A stretch of DNA of 14,448 nucleotides, taken from contig DAOWJC010000062.1 of the NCBI GenBank assembly GCA_030640595.1, positions 1 to 14,448 on the forward strand, written 5' to 3'. The notes under the pieces are model-generated. The model searched no databases, was not told the origin of the DNA, and was given only the letters and a program-made list of their open reading frames with translations. This DNA comes from Dehalococcoidia bacterium. GTDB taxonomy: Bacteria > Chloroflexota > Dehalococcoidia > Dehalococcoidales > DAOWJC01. The first letter of the stretch is position 1. Each line of letters begins with the position of its first letter. Shown one piece after another: positions 7,236 to 13,017 of this stretch. Position numbers and translations under genes: made by a program.

Positions 7236-8081
7236 ATGAGTGGTCTTTGTTGTGTATGTGGAAATGAAGTGAGAGACCCAAGGCGAACTATGCATGAGCA
7301 GTGCGAGATGGCAAGAGACATAGTGGACGACCTGAGGGAAATGTTGTCGGAAGGCACGGCTGAAGCATGGGTAAGAGATTTTATACCAGAACTAAACTTC
7401 GTTTTTGAAGAAGACTGGAGACTCAGAAGAATATTCAAAGTTGCTGAACGAGTTATAGTTAAATCTATACTGTACTTCGGAGGTGGCAACTTCTCTATTG
7501 ATGAGCTGGAGATCGATTTACCGAGAAGCGAATTAGATAGAATTTTCGACGTATTAACGGCCGCTGGTTTAGCATCACTTGACGGAGACGAAATACATCT
7601 AGGAACAATCGGTAGTAAACTGTGTCAGGAGAATATTGCAACGGGTGCTGCCCTAGACTCACCTGGTGTTAGAGGTCCAATCGAAGAACTAAGAGGTTGG
7701 ATTTGCATTACGGTGGCAAAAAGTCTGTTAGATGAATGGCTAAGAGGTATTCGTAGACCTGGGAGACCAAAGAATCTTCTCAAGATGTTGCAGTGGCTTA
7801 GTAATGTGATGATAGACAATCCAGATAGGATACCGACTACACTGGAGGCAAACGAAATATTCTACGAACGGTATGATGTCTTTGGTATTTCCCAGGCACA
7901 GATTGAGAGGTTAGCGATAGCATTACTAGGGCTAAGGGGTAAGTCTCCAAAGGTATTCGCAGCATTTAGGCCACAACCTGGCGGAATGTTATTAGTAGAC
8001 TTAAAGCGTGAAACACGAATATTTCTGGAAAGAGAGCGAGAGCGAGTGCTGGAAAGGAGACGCGGACGAGGCAGAAGTTAG
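7236..8081 (+). CDS. zinc-finger and winged-helix protein, last gene of the operon
   Basis: 281 residues, starting 5 bp after the ATPase stop behind GAGGTGAGG. The N-terminus carries CCVCGNEVRDPRRTMHEQC: Cys5/Cys8 and His20/Cys23 form a CxxC...HxxC zinc site. Residues about 66-125 look like a winged helix (VIVKSILYFGGGNFSIDELE, then RSELDRIFDVLTAAGLASLD and a beta hairpin DGDEIHLG). The middle is helical and unassigned (WICITVAKSLLDEWLRG). It ends in a basic, Arg-rich tail (RERERVLERRRGRGRS) likely to contact nucleic acid. No catalytic motif is visible. It could be the DNA-recognition subunit for the Rad50-like ATPase or the regulator of the element. The family is not recognised. Confidence 0.8.
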   Translation: MSGLCCVCGNEVRDPRRTMHEQCEMARDIVDDLREMLSEGTAEAWVRDFIPELNFVFEEDWRLRRIFKVAERVIVKSILYFGGGNFSIDELEIDLPRSELDRIFDVLTAAGLASLDGDEIHLGTIGSKLCQENIATGAALDSPGVRGPIEELRGWICITVAKSLLDEWLRGIRRPGRPKNLLKMLQWLSNVMIDNPDRIPTTLEANEIFYERYDVFGISQAQIERLAIALLGLRGKSPKVFAAFRPQPGGMLLVDLKRETRIFLERERERVLERRRGRGRS

Positions 8082-8096
8082 TGATGTGAAGAAGTA

Positions 8097-8151
8097 CCAA
8101 GCTGTCAAGAACGACTGAAAGTCGGGCAAAGCCTTTATTCTTGACAGCTGG
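8097..8151 (+). other. three-way-junction inverted repeat just after the operon
   Basis: AGCTGTCAAGAA (8100-8111) pairs perfectly with TTCTTGACAGCT (8138-8149), extended by CC/GG across a bulge. Two hairpins are stacked inside: CGACT-GAA-AGTCG (8112-8124), adjoining the outer stem with no gap, and GGC-AAA-GCC (8125-8133). TTTA is the only unpaired joint. There is no T-run, so it is not a simple terminator. It lies 15 bp past the last stop codon and could be a structured RNA, an RNA 3' end or an extruded DNA site. Confidence 0.6.
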
Positions 8152-8176
8152 CGGAGTAGTAAGACAATTAGAGCCG

Positions 8177-8200
8177 GGGGAGCTGTACTAGCTCCCCTTA
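8177..8200 (+). terminator. probable terminator of the accessory operon
   Basis: GGGGAGCT (8177-8184) pairs with AGCTCCCC (8190-8197) around GTACT and is followed by TTATTAG. The T-tract is short, but the stem is perfect and placed about 95 bp after the last gene. Confidence 0.6.
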
Positions 8201-8220
8201 TTAGTTACAGTGCGTCTGGT

Positions 8221-8301
8221 AAGGCATTGGCTGAAAGCCTAAGGCGGTGGTGGCAAGGCTTTAGCCTGCCACCTAGCAGGTGGGTATATAGTTATATATA
8301 C
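8221..8301 (+). other. cluster of hairpins with competing folds
   Basis: GGCT-GAA-AGCC (8229-8239) is followed by GGTGGC pairing with GCCACC (8249-8254, 8268-8273), with AGGC-TTTA-GCCT inside. CCACCT (8269-8274) can instead pair with AGGTGG (8278-8283), so the two folds exclude each other. An A/T hairpin, GTATATA-GTTA-TATATAC (8284-8301), follows. No reading frame is credible here. The layout resembles a conformational switch or the body of a small RNA, but no known RNA family is recognised. Confidence 0.5.
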
Positions 8302-8458
8302 TCACTTGATTACCTAGTGGAATGATTATCATAGGGAGATTAGGGTAGATATTAAGATAAGAACTTCCTAGCTATATATAATAACGGAACTCTGTTGAAA
8401 CGATTAATTCGGTGGTGGTTCTTTACTTGATTAAGAATATCAAAAGCGTTGAGGCCTG

Positions 8459-8509
8459 TTAAAAAATAACTTTGGGGCTAGAGTGCTGAAAGTGCTCTAG
8501 CCCCAAAGT
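8459..8509 (-). terminator. strong minus-strand terminator with no gene before it
   Basis: ACTTTGGGGCTAGAG (8469-8483) pairs perfectly over 15 bp with CTCTAGCCCCAAAGT (8495-8509). Read on the minus strand, the stem is followed at once by TTATTTTTT, the classic intrinsic-terminator layout; on the plus strand no T-run follows. No minus-strand gene lies upstream (8510-8827), so it may end a small antisense RNA or insulate against transcription from the right flank. The apex again contains CTGAAAG on the plus strand. Between 8302 and 8458, and from 8510 to 8640, I see nothing else that I can support. Confidence 0.6.
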
Positions 8510-8650
8510 ATAGTAGCGGACTTGGCGTAGATGAAATAAGGTATTGCTTTTTGCTGTAAAGCGGTTTATTTTGGGATTGTAGAGCGTCTGATGATAGTCT
8601 GGAACGGAATGTCCATAGCTGAAGCTGTCGGAGGGCATTTATAGAACCGC

Positions 8651-8689
8651 AATGTACATTGGTGTGATGTTATGCATATAGTATAACGA
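8651..8689. repeat. right-hand copies of motifs from the integrase promoter
   Basis: AATGTACATT (8651-8660), TGCATATAG (8673-8681) and TATAACGA (8682-8689) recur here from 2459-2528, but with different spacing. They could be the partner attachment region of the element or sites for the same regulator. Confidence 0.4.
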
Positions 8690-8696
8690 AGGAAAC

Positions 8697-8720
8697 GGCA
8701 AAAAGATAGGGCTTTTTACC
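8697..8720. terminator. possible small terminator hairpin
   Basis: GGCAAAAAG pairs with CTTTTTACC (one C-A mismatch) around ATAGGG, giving a T5 run in the 3' arm on the plus strand. It lies between the element's right-hand motifs and the homoserine dehydrogenase promoter. The stem is weak. Confidence 0.25.
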
Positions 8721-8747
8721 ACCCTCCCCCTTTGTCTCCTTCTCTAT

Positions 8748-8776
8748 TTGACAGCAGCATATTTATAGCTAATAAT
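8748..8776 (+). promoter_or_regulatory. homoserine dehydrogenase promoter
   Basis: A consensus TTGACA (8748-8753), 17 bp, AATAAT (8771-8776). Transcription would begin near 8783, about 45 nt before the start codon. A pyrimidine-rich tract (8718-8747) precedes it. Confidence 0.75.
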
Positions 8777-8827
8777 GTAGCCATCTGGTTATTATAATAA
8801 GCTTGATTAGCGAAGGGGACAGAAGCT

Positions 8828-10138
8828 ATGGTAGAGGCAAACCCTGTTCCAAGTAAATCCTCGGCAATGGCGGGGACAAAGAAGGTAGCGGTAGTAGGTT
8901 TTGGTAATATTGGCAGTGGTGTAGTAGAGATTCTTTATCACAAGGGGGTTGCTGGTCTAGAACTGGTCAAGGTCTGTGATAAGGATCTTGAAAGGAAGCG
9001 CTCTGTTGTCATACCCATAGAATATCTCACCACCGATTGGAGACAGGTCGTTAGTGACCCCGAAATTGATATTGTGGTTGAGTTGATAGGTGGTATTGAG
9101 CCAGCCAAAAGTGTTTTGTTACAAGCCCTTGAGAATGGCAAAGATGTAGTTACTGCCAACAAAGAGCTACTAGTTGAGGAAGGACACCGCATTTTTCCAC
9201 TGGCTTCAAGTTTAAACCGCCGTGTTGGTTTCAGAGGCACTTTTGTTGGCTGCCACTCACTTATTCACGAGTTTCGCCAGGCAGGAACCGCTGCCAAAAA
9301 GTTTAGAAGAATTTATGCCATTCTGAACGGAACCTGTAATTACATATTGTCTACTATGTCAAGCGAGGGAAAGGAATTTGAGAAGGCACTAAGAGAAGCC
9401 CAGGAAAAAGGCTATGCCGAGGCTGACCCATCAAAGGATATTGACGGGGTAGATACTGCTTACAAGGTTCTCATCCTCTTGGGGCTTATTAGTAATTCGT
9501 ATCAGTATCATGCTGTTGGTCCTTTCTCCGTTGAGGGAATTAGAGATATCGCGGCACAGGATATCCAATACGCCACTGAACTGGGGTATTCGGTTAAGCT
9601 GGTCGGGGTGATTGAGCAAAAAGAAGGTATTTTTAACATTGGTGTGCATCCGGTAATGGTTCCCAAGGCATCCCTTTTAGGCTCCCTTGAAGGGGCATAT
9701 AATGGTATTGAGCTTGAGGATGAATACGGAGTAGTATCAGGCTTAGTTGCTCCGGGGGCTGGGACTTACCCCACAGCGGATGCGGTTATTAAAGACCTAC
9801 TAGATATAGCTGAGGGCAGGGCACTACCCATGCCGAATTCAGCAAGGACTTTGGTTTTGGGTTCCCCCGAAGCTGTCCAGAGGCGTTACTATCTGAGATT
9901 TAGCGTGGTGGATCAAGCCGGTGTTCTAGCTCAGATTTGTGATATCTTTTGGAAATACAACATTAGCATCGCCGCCGTTATTCAGAAGGAAGCAGTTTCG
10001 CAGGAATTTGTGCCAGTGGTGATGACGACACATCTAGCTACAGAGGGAGACCTCCAGGCGGCGATAGAGAAGGTCGACAACCTAGACGTGGTGAGAGCTA
10101 AGACGAAGATCATACGCATACTTAAAGCTGACACATAG
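8828..10138 (+). CDS. hom: homoserine dehydrogenase with C-terminal ACT domain
   Basis: 436 residues. The enzyme reduces aspartate semialdehyde to homoserine with NAD(P)H, the branch point to threonine and methionine. Seen: nucleotide-binding GFGNIGSG (24-31), VVTANKELL (107-115), the family signature NGTCNYIL (167-174), and AEADPSKDIDGVDTAYK, which supplies Glu198, Asp209 and Lys213 at the expected catalytic places. An ACT domain spans about 356-432 (RFSVVDQAGVLAQICDIFWK), the usual site of threonine feedback control. Odd point: the conserved EAxVGGGIPII segment, which lines the active site and metal site, reads RGTFVGCHSLI (136-146). The first 17 residues precede the fold; ATG at 8867 is an alternative start. 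It has its own promoter and no threonine-pathway genes nearby. Confidence 0.88.
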   Translation: MVEANPVPSKSSAMAGTKKVAVVGFGNIGSGVVEILYHKGVAGLELVKVCDKDLERKRSVVIPIEYLTTDWRQVVSDPEIDIVVELIGGIEPAKSVLLQALENGKDVVTANKELLVEEGHRIFPLASSLNRRVGFRGTFVGCHSLIHEFRQAGTAAKKFRRIYAILNGTCNYILSTMSSEGKEFEKALREAQEKGYAEADPSKDIDGVDTAYKVLILLGLISNSYQYHAVGPFSVEGIRDIAAQDIQYATELGYSVKLVGVIEQKEGIFNIGVHPVMVPKASLLGSLEGAYNGIELEDEYGVVSGLVAPGAGTYPTADAVIKDLLDIAEGRALPMPNSARTLVLGSPEAVQRRYYLRFSVVDQAGVLAQICDIFWKYNISIAAVIQKEAVSQEFVPVVMTTHLATEGDLQAAIEKVDNLDVVRAKTKIIRILKADT

Positions 10139-10152
10139 TCCATATGTGTCAG
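10128..10152. terminator. terminator hairpin between convergent genes
   Basis: CTGACACATA (10128-10137) pairs perfectly over 10 bp with TATGTGTCAG (10143-10152) around a 5-nt loop, and it contains the hom stop codon. No clear T-run follows on either side, so it may act as an RNA 3'-end stabiliser or a weak bidirectional terminator between hom and the convergent TIG gene. Confidence 0.5.
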
Positions 10153-10172
10153 TAGTGTGATTGCGGGACTGT

Positions 10173-11819
10173 TTAGCAACTATAGTAGGCAGTTCTTCTG
10201 CCCACCCAGATGCCTACGATGAATAAGACCAGGCCACCGATTCCAAACAGAGCGTACATAGTCCAGTCAGGCATGGCAAAGGCAACGCCAGTATAGAATT
10301 CCCCGGCGCCAGTCCACTCGCTCTCATTAGAGGCACCGTCTATGGCTTTTATCCTCCAGTAGTAAGATTCTTCCTTACTGACTGAGCTTAACTTCTCCGC
10401 TTCAGTGATGGTATATTCTGATTCAGTGAGCCCCGTTTTCTCAAGCACTATGGAAAGAGCGGCGAAGTCATATCTGGTGGCAATCTGGAGGCTATAGGTC
10501 ACCGGAAGGCTATTGTCAGTAACGCTTTCCCAGTCAAAGTGAACTGGCTGTTCTGCCTTAACCCCCATCTGTGGTAGTAATGGCCGGGGTATTGGTGGTG
10601 CCTGTGACTCCATGGTAAAGGTAAATTCTTCAGTAGTGTCACCGCTGACGGTTACATCATGGGCTCCATACTGGCTAATGGGAACGGTGAAGGTGGTGGA
10701 AAAAGTTCCATCACTCTTAACAGTAGCTGTAGCTATTTCAGTGGCATCATACTCGATGGTTACCGTTCCGCCGGCTGTATACCCGGCACCGCTGACGGTC
10801 ACCTCGGTGCCGACATGACCGGTAGCGGGGTTGAGGTTAACGGTAATAGCGGCAATGGTGAACTCGACCTCATCTGAATTATCATCCTCATCCCATACCT
10901 CCAGGTCATAGGTGTCCGATGTCAGTGCTGGCACATTGAAGGTAGTGTCAAAGCTGCCGTATCTGTCCGTCGTTCCTGTCGCCACCTCAGTCCTATCAAG
11001 GTCGATGACAAAATCACTCCTGTTGCCAAAGCCAGTGCCGCTAACGGTTACTGTAGTCTCGGGGGTTCCTGATGTTGGGCTGACGGTTATTTCCGGCTCT
11101 ACGGTGAAAGTAGCCTCGACCTCAGCCCCAGAGTCCTCACCGAAGACGGTTATGGTGTGGTTGCCGGCAATGCTTTCAGGAATAATGATTATGGTATCCT
11201 CGAAATCACCGTTTCGGTCGGTTTCGTCATCACCAGTTTCTATGTCTATATCCTCGCCATCGTATTCTATAAAGATATCTTCCTCGTCACCGAAGTCGGT
11301 ACCGCTAATCTCCACCTCAGTGCCTACTGTCCCCTCATCAGGGTCTATCGTAATCTCCCCGCCGGCAAGTACGGTAAATTCGGCATAAGCCTTTATTCTG
11401 TAGGTGTTGTAAATGGTAACATAGACATAGTAGGTGCCGGGCTCCACATCTTCGTCATCGGTGCCGTCATTGAGTTCAGCCGGCACTTTGAAGGTGGTCT
11501 CAAATTCTCCCTCATCGTCATCATCCACATAACCGATTAGCGGGCTCCTCAAAAACTCATAAGTGTTAACCTCATCATCAATGTCATCATACGTGTCGGC
11601 TTCGTCCTTGGCGAAGTAGATATCAACATGTCTCTCATTAGTGTCAGTGCTTGCAGTGAAACCCGAGCCGGTGATGGTAATGGTGTCGCCAATCTTACCC
11701 TCCTCAGGGTCGAGTTCAATAACCCGTGCCGCTAGGGCTGGTGTCGCTGGTATGGCTACTAACAGCAGGGACAGAACAACGGCTATACTCAGGATGCGGA
11801 AGATTTTATTGCATTTCAT
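10173..11819 (-). CDS. membrane-anchored surface protein with four IPT/TIG repeats
   Basis: 548 residues. A signal peptide ends around ATPALA-A (30/31). Four immunoglobulin-like IPT/TIG repeats follow, each opening with a Pro-x-x-Gly turn and G-x-G-F: about 33-151 (DPEEGKIGDTITITGSGF), 154-241 (DPDEGTVGTEVEISGTDF), 243-322 (SPTSGTPETTVTVSGTGF) and 325-403 (NPATGHVGTEVTVSGAGY). A fibronectin-III-like segment (about 405-510, YYWRIKAIDGASNESEW) leads to one C-terminal transmembrane helix (519-538) and a short basic tail. The first repeat has a long acidic insertion (EADTYDDIDDEVNTYEF), suggesting calcium binding. It should stand outside the single membrane, as an adhesion or cell-surface structural protein. 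GGAG lies 8 nt before the ATG, and a consensus promoter lies upstream. Confidence 0.88.
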   Translation of the reverse strand: MKCNKIFRILSIAVVLSLLLVAIPATPALAARVIELDPEEGKIGDTITITGSGFTASTDTNERHVDIYFAKDEADTYDDIDDEVNTYEFLRSPLIGYVDDDDEGEFETTFKVPAELNDGTDDEDVEPGTYYVYVTIYNTYRIKAYAEFTVLAGGEITIDPDEGTVGTEVEISGTDFGDEEDIFIEYDGEDIDIETGDDETDRNGDFEDTIIIIPESIAGNHTITVFGEDSGAEVEATFTVEPEITVSPTSGTPETTVTVSGTGFGNRSDFVIDLDRTEVATGTTDRYGSFDTTFNVPALTSDTYDLEVWDEDDNSDEVEFTIAAITVNLNPATGHVGTEVTVSGAGYTAGGTVTIEYDATEIATATVKSDGTFSTTFTVPISQYGAHDVTVSGDTTEEFTFTMESQAPPIPRPLLPQMGVKAEQPVHFDWESVTDNSLPVTYSLQIATRYDFAALSIVLEKTGLTESEYTITEAEKLSSVSKEESYYWRIKAIDGASNESEWTGAGEFYTGVAFAMPDWTMYALFGIGGLVLFIVGIWVGRRTAYYSC

Positions 11820-11852
11820 TTTTATTTCTCCAAACCTGATTTATTTTACTGA

Positions 11853-11881
11853 ATTATAAGTTACACCGGGTGCTGTGTCAA
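11853..11881 (-). promoter_or_regulatory. consensus promoter of the TIG surface protein gene
   Basis: On the minus strand TTGACA (11881-11876), exactly 17 bp, then TATAAT (11858-11853): a full sigma-70 consensus on both boxes. It predicts strong housekeeping expression, with a start near 11846. It is back to back with the XRE repressor promoter 25 bp away. Confidence 0.85.
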
Positions 11882-11905
11882 TAGAAACTTTTACCAAGGT
11901 CGCTG

Positions 11906-11934
11906 TTGACAGTTTACACTAAATCGTGTAGCAT
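11906..11934 (+). promoter_or_regulatory. repressor promoter containing operator 1
   Basis: TTGACA (11906-11911), 17 bp, TAGCAT (11929-11934). The palindrome TACAC-TAAATC-GTGTA (11915-11930) fills the spacer and touches the -10, so a bound repressor would block RNA polymerase. The predicted start point, 7 bp after the -10, is the A of the ATG at 11941, and no ribosome site is present. This implies a leaderless mRNA. Confidence 0.75.
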
Positions 11935-11940
11935 TTAATT

Positions 11941-12192
11941 ATGAGTAACCACTACAAAGTGAACCGACCGCAGTGGGATAGCGAGGGCATCCATGCCTTA
12001 CGCCGCCACCTAGGTTTAACCCAGCGTGAGCTGGCTGACAGACTAGGCACGCGCCAGCAAACAATAAGCGAATGGGAAATAGGGTTGTATAAACCCCGCG
12101 GTGCCTCAGCTACCCTTCTGTCTATTATTGCCGAACGAGCCAAATTTGAATATAAGGCCATCCCCGCTGAAAAACAGACCAAAAAGCCTTGA
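11941..12192 (+). CDS. XRE-family helix-turn-helix repressor
   Basis: 83 residues. A Cro/CI-type fold spans about 16-66: IHALRRHLGLTQRELADRLG carries helices 1-2, and TRQQTISEWEIGLYKPRG carries the recognition helix and the following turn. The tail is short and basic. There is no sensor or ligand domain, so release from DNA must depend on a partner, dimer loss or turnover. Three near-identical palindromes nearby (11915, 12198, 12863) fit its operator: one in its own promoter, one before the macrodomain gene, one before the DUF2851 gene. Its stop codon overlaps the -35 box of the next promoter. Translation from the very first mRNA base is expected. The DNA-binding role is firm; the operator assignment is inferred from position and repetition. 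Confidence 0.9.
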   Translation: MSNHYKVNRPQWDSEGIHALRRHLGLTQRELADRLGTRQQTISEWEIGLYKPRGASATLLSIIAERAKFEYKAIPAEKQTKKP

Positions 12193-12217
12193 CATTATAC
12201 ACGAAACCGTGTAAAGT
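12189..12217 (+). promoter_or_regulatory. macrodomain gene promoter containing operator 2
   Basis: TTGACA (12189-12194), 17 bp, TAAAGT (12212-12217). The palindrome TACACG-AAAC-CGTGTA (12198-12213) sits in the spacer exactly as in operator 1. The -35 overlaps the repressor gene's stop codon. The transcript would begin near 12224, about 65 nt before the start codon. Confidence 0.75.
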
Positions 12218-12288
12218 AAGTATAGTCTCACTTGGTAGCCAACTATGTGAACTAACTATTCCCAGCCACCATAGCCTGGAGGAAGGTG

Positions 12289-12807
12289 ATGATTAAGATT
12301 GAGGTCTACCGTGGAGACATTACCCAGCTTGAACTTGATGTCCTGGTAAACGCTGCCAATAACCGATTGTGGATGGGTGGTGGGGTAGCCGGTGCCCTAA
12401 AGAGAGCCGGGGGTAAGGAAATAGAGACTGAGGCAGTTAAAGAGGGTCCGATTCCTATCGGAGAGGCAGTAGTCACTGGAGCCGGTAAGCTAAAAGCAAA
12501 GTATATTATACACGCCGCGGTGATGGGTCAAGACCTGAAGACCGATGCTGAAAAGATCAGGCAGGCAACAACCAATAGCTTACTTAAAGGTGACGAGCTT
12601 GGCATAAGGAGCATCGCCTTTCCTGCTCTGGGTACCGGTGTTGGCGGCTTTCCCCTAGGCGAGTGCGCTAGAATAATGATTAGTCAGGTTCGCCAATACT
12701 CAGCCAGGAAAACAGGACTGGAAAGGGTGGCCTTTGTCCTGTATGATGAGCCAGCCTACCAAGCATTTAGGCAAGAGTTTGATACGCAGTTAGGCTCAAG
12801 GACTTAA
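12289..12807 (+). CDS. macrodomain protein (ADP-ribose binding or hydrolysing)
   Basis: 172 residues from the ATG at 12289, 6 nt after GGAGG; a GTG directly before it is less well placed. A single macrodomain: YRGDIT (7-12), VNAANNRLWMGGGVAGAL (20-37, with the Asn residues and glycine loop that hold the distal ribose), PIPIGEAVVTGAGKL (55-69) and FPALGTGVGGFP (111-122, the diphosphate loop). Macrodomains bind ADP-ribose, and many remove it from proteins, nucleic acids or O-acetyl-ADP-ribose; the sequence alone does not say which. It has its own promoter with operator 2 and ends in a perfect hairpin, so it is a single-gene transcript under the XRE repressor. No ADP-ribosyltransferase gene is visible nearby. 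Confidence 0.92.
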   Translation: MIKIEVYRGDITQLELDVLVNAANNRLWMGGGVAGALKRAGGKEIETEAVKEGPIPIGEAVVTGAGKLKAKYIIHAAVMGQDLKTDAEKIRQATTNSLLKGDELGIRSIAFPALGTGVGGFPLGECARIMISQVRQYSARKTGLERVAFVLYDEPAYQAFRQEFDTQLGSRT

Positions 12808-12821
12808 TTAAATCATAAAAT

Positions 12822-12847
12822 AGGCGGTTTTTAACTAAAAACCGCCT
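12822..12847. terminator. terminator after the macrodomain gene
   Basis: AGGCGGTTTTT pairs perfectly over 11 bp with AAAAACCGCCT around AACT. The T-rich lower stem and the A-rich tract before it suit termination, though the T-run after the stem is short (TTCATC). Confidence 0.7.
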
Positions 12848-12858
12848 TCATCAGGTTA

Positions 12859-12887
12859 TTGATACACGATATCGTGTTAAATAATAG
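12859..12887 (+). promoter_or_regulatory. DUF2851 gene promoter overlapping operator 3
   Basis: TTGATA (12859-12864), 17 bp, TAATAG (12882-12887). The palindrome TACACGATATCGTGTT (12863-12878), with a perfect 14-bp core, overlaps the -35 and spacer. The boxes are weaker than at operators 1 and 2 and the operator sits a few bases further upstream relative to them. Confidence 0.6.
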
Positions 12888-12947
12888 AGAGGTGGAGCTT
12901 CTCTTACATAAACGATTCCCCCCTCCCTTATAATAAGGGGGGTGTAA

Positions 12948-13002
12948 ACCCGGTTAGAGTTCCCTCTGGGCTAAAGCCCTTAAGGGCAGAGCCTAACTGG
13001 GT
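12948..13002 (+). other. structured 5' leader of the DUF2851 gene
   Basis: ACCCGGTTAG (12948-12957) pairs with CTAACTGGGT (12993-13002) over 10 bp with one G-U. Inside, CTCTG pairs with CAGAG, and either GGGC-TAAA-GCCC or GCCC-TTAA-GGGC can form the tip. The outer stem ends 3 nt before the AAAGGGGG ribosome site. A further hairpin, CCCTTAT-A-ATAAGGG, lies at about 12925-12939. It may tune translation or mRNA stability; no known riboswitch is recognised. Confidence 0.5.
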
Positions 13003-13017
13003 AAAGGGGGCAGGTTG

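Larger units (their letters stand above)
2460..8689. mobile_element. candidate integrated element: integrase plus five-gene AAA+/Rad50-like operon
   Basis: A tyrosine recombinase gene at one end, a foreign-looking operon and a hairpin-rich tail sit between chromosomal genes (sigma operon, homoserine dehydrogenase). All genes run in one direction, and the integrase has a strongly purine-rich coding strand unlike its neighbours. The palindrome AATGTACATT occurs at 2478-2487 and 8651-8660, TGCATATA at 2459-2466 and 8673-8680, and TATAACGA at 2521-2528 and 8682-8689. These short shared motifs may mark the ends but are not colinear, so the exact borders are uncertain. I see no tRNA target and no long direct repeat. 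Confidence 0.5.

Noticed and set aside
3906..8081. CBASS, because of the TRIP13-like ATPase.
   Set aside because: No CD-NTase, HORMA or effector gene is present in the operon.
7236..8081. RdfA-like partner of archaeal SMC-related proteins.
   Set aside because: The zinc site and winged helix do not resemble what I recall of RdfA; the link rests on neighbourhood alone.
8082..8520. Repeated hairpins as a CRISPR array or integron attC sites.
   Set aside because: Stems differ in sequence, there are no regular spacers, and no cas or integron integrase core sites are seen.
10912..11388. Long plus-strand open frame opposite the TIG gene.
   Set aside because: Low-complexity Ser/Val/Pro translation that mirrors the acidic TIG repeats; no ribosome site or known domain.
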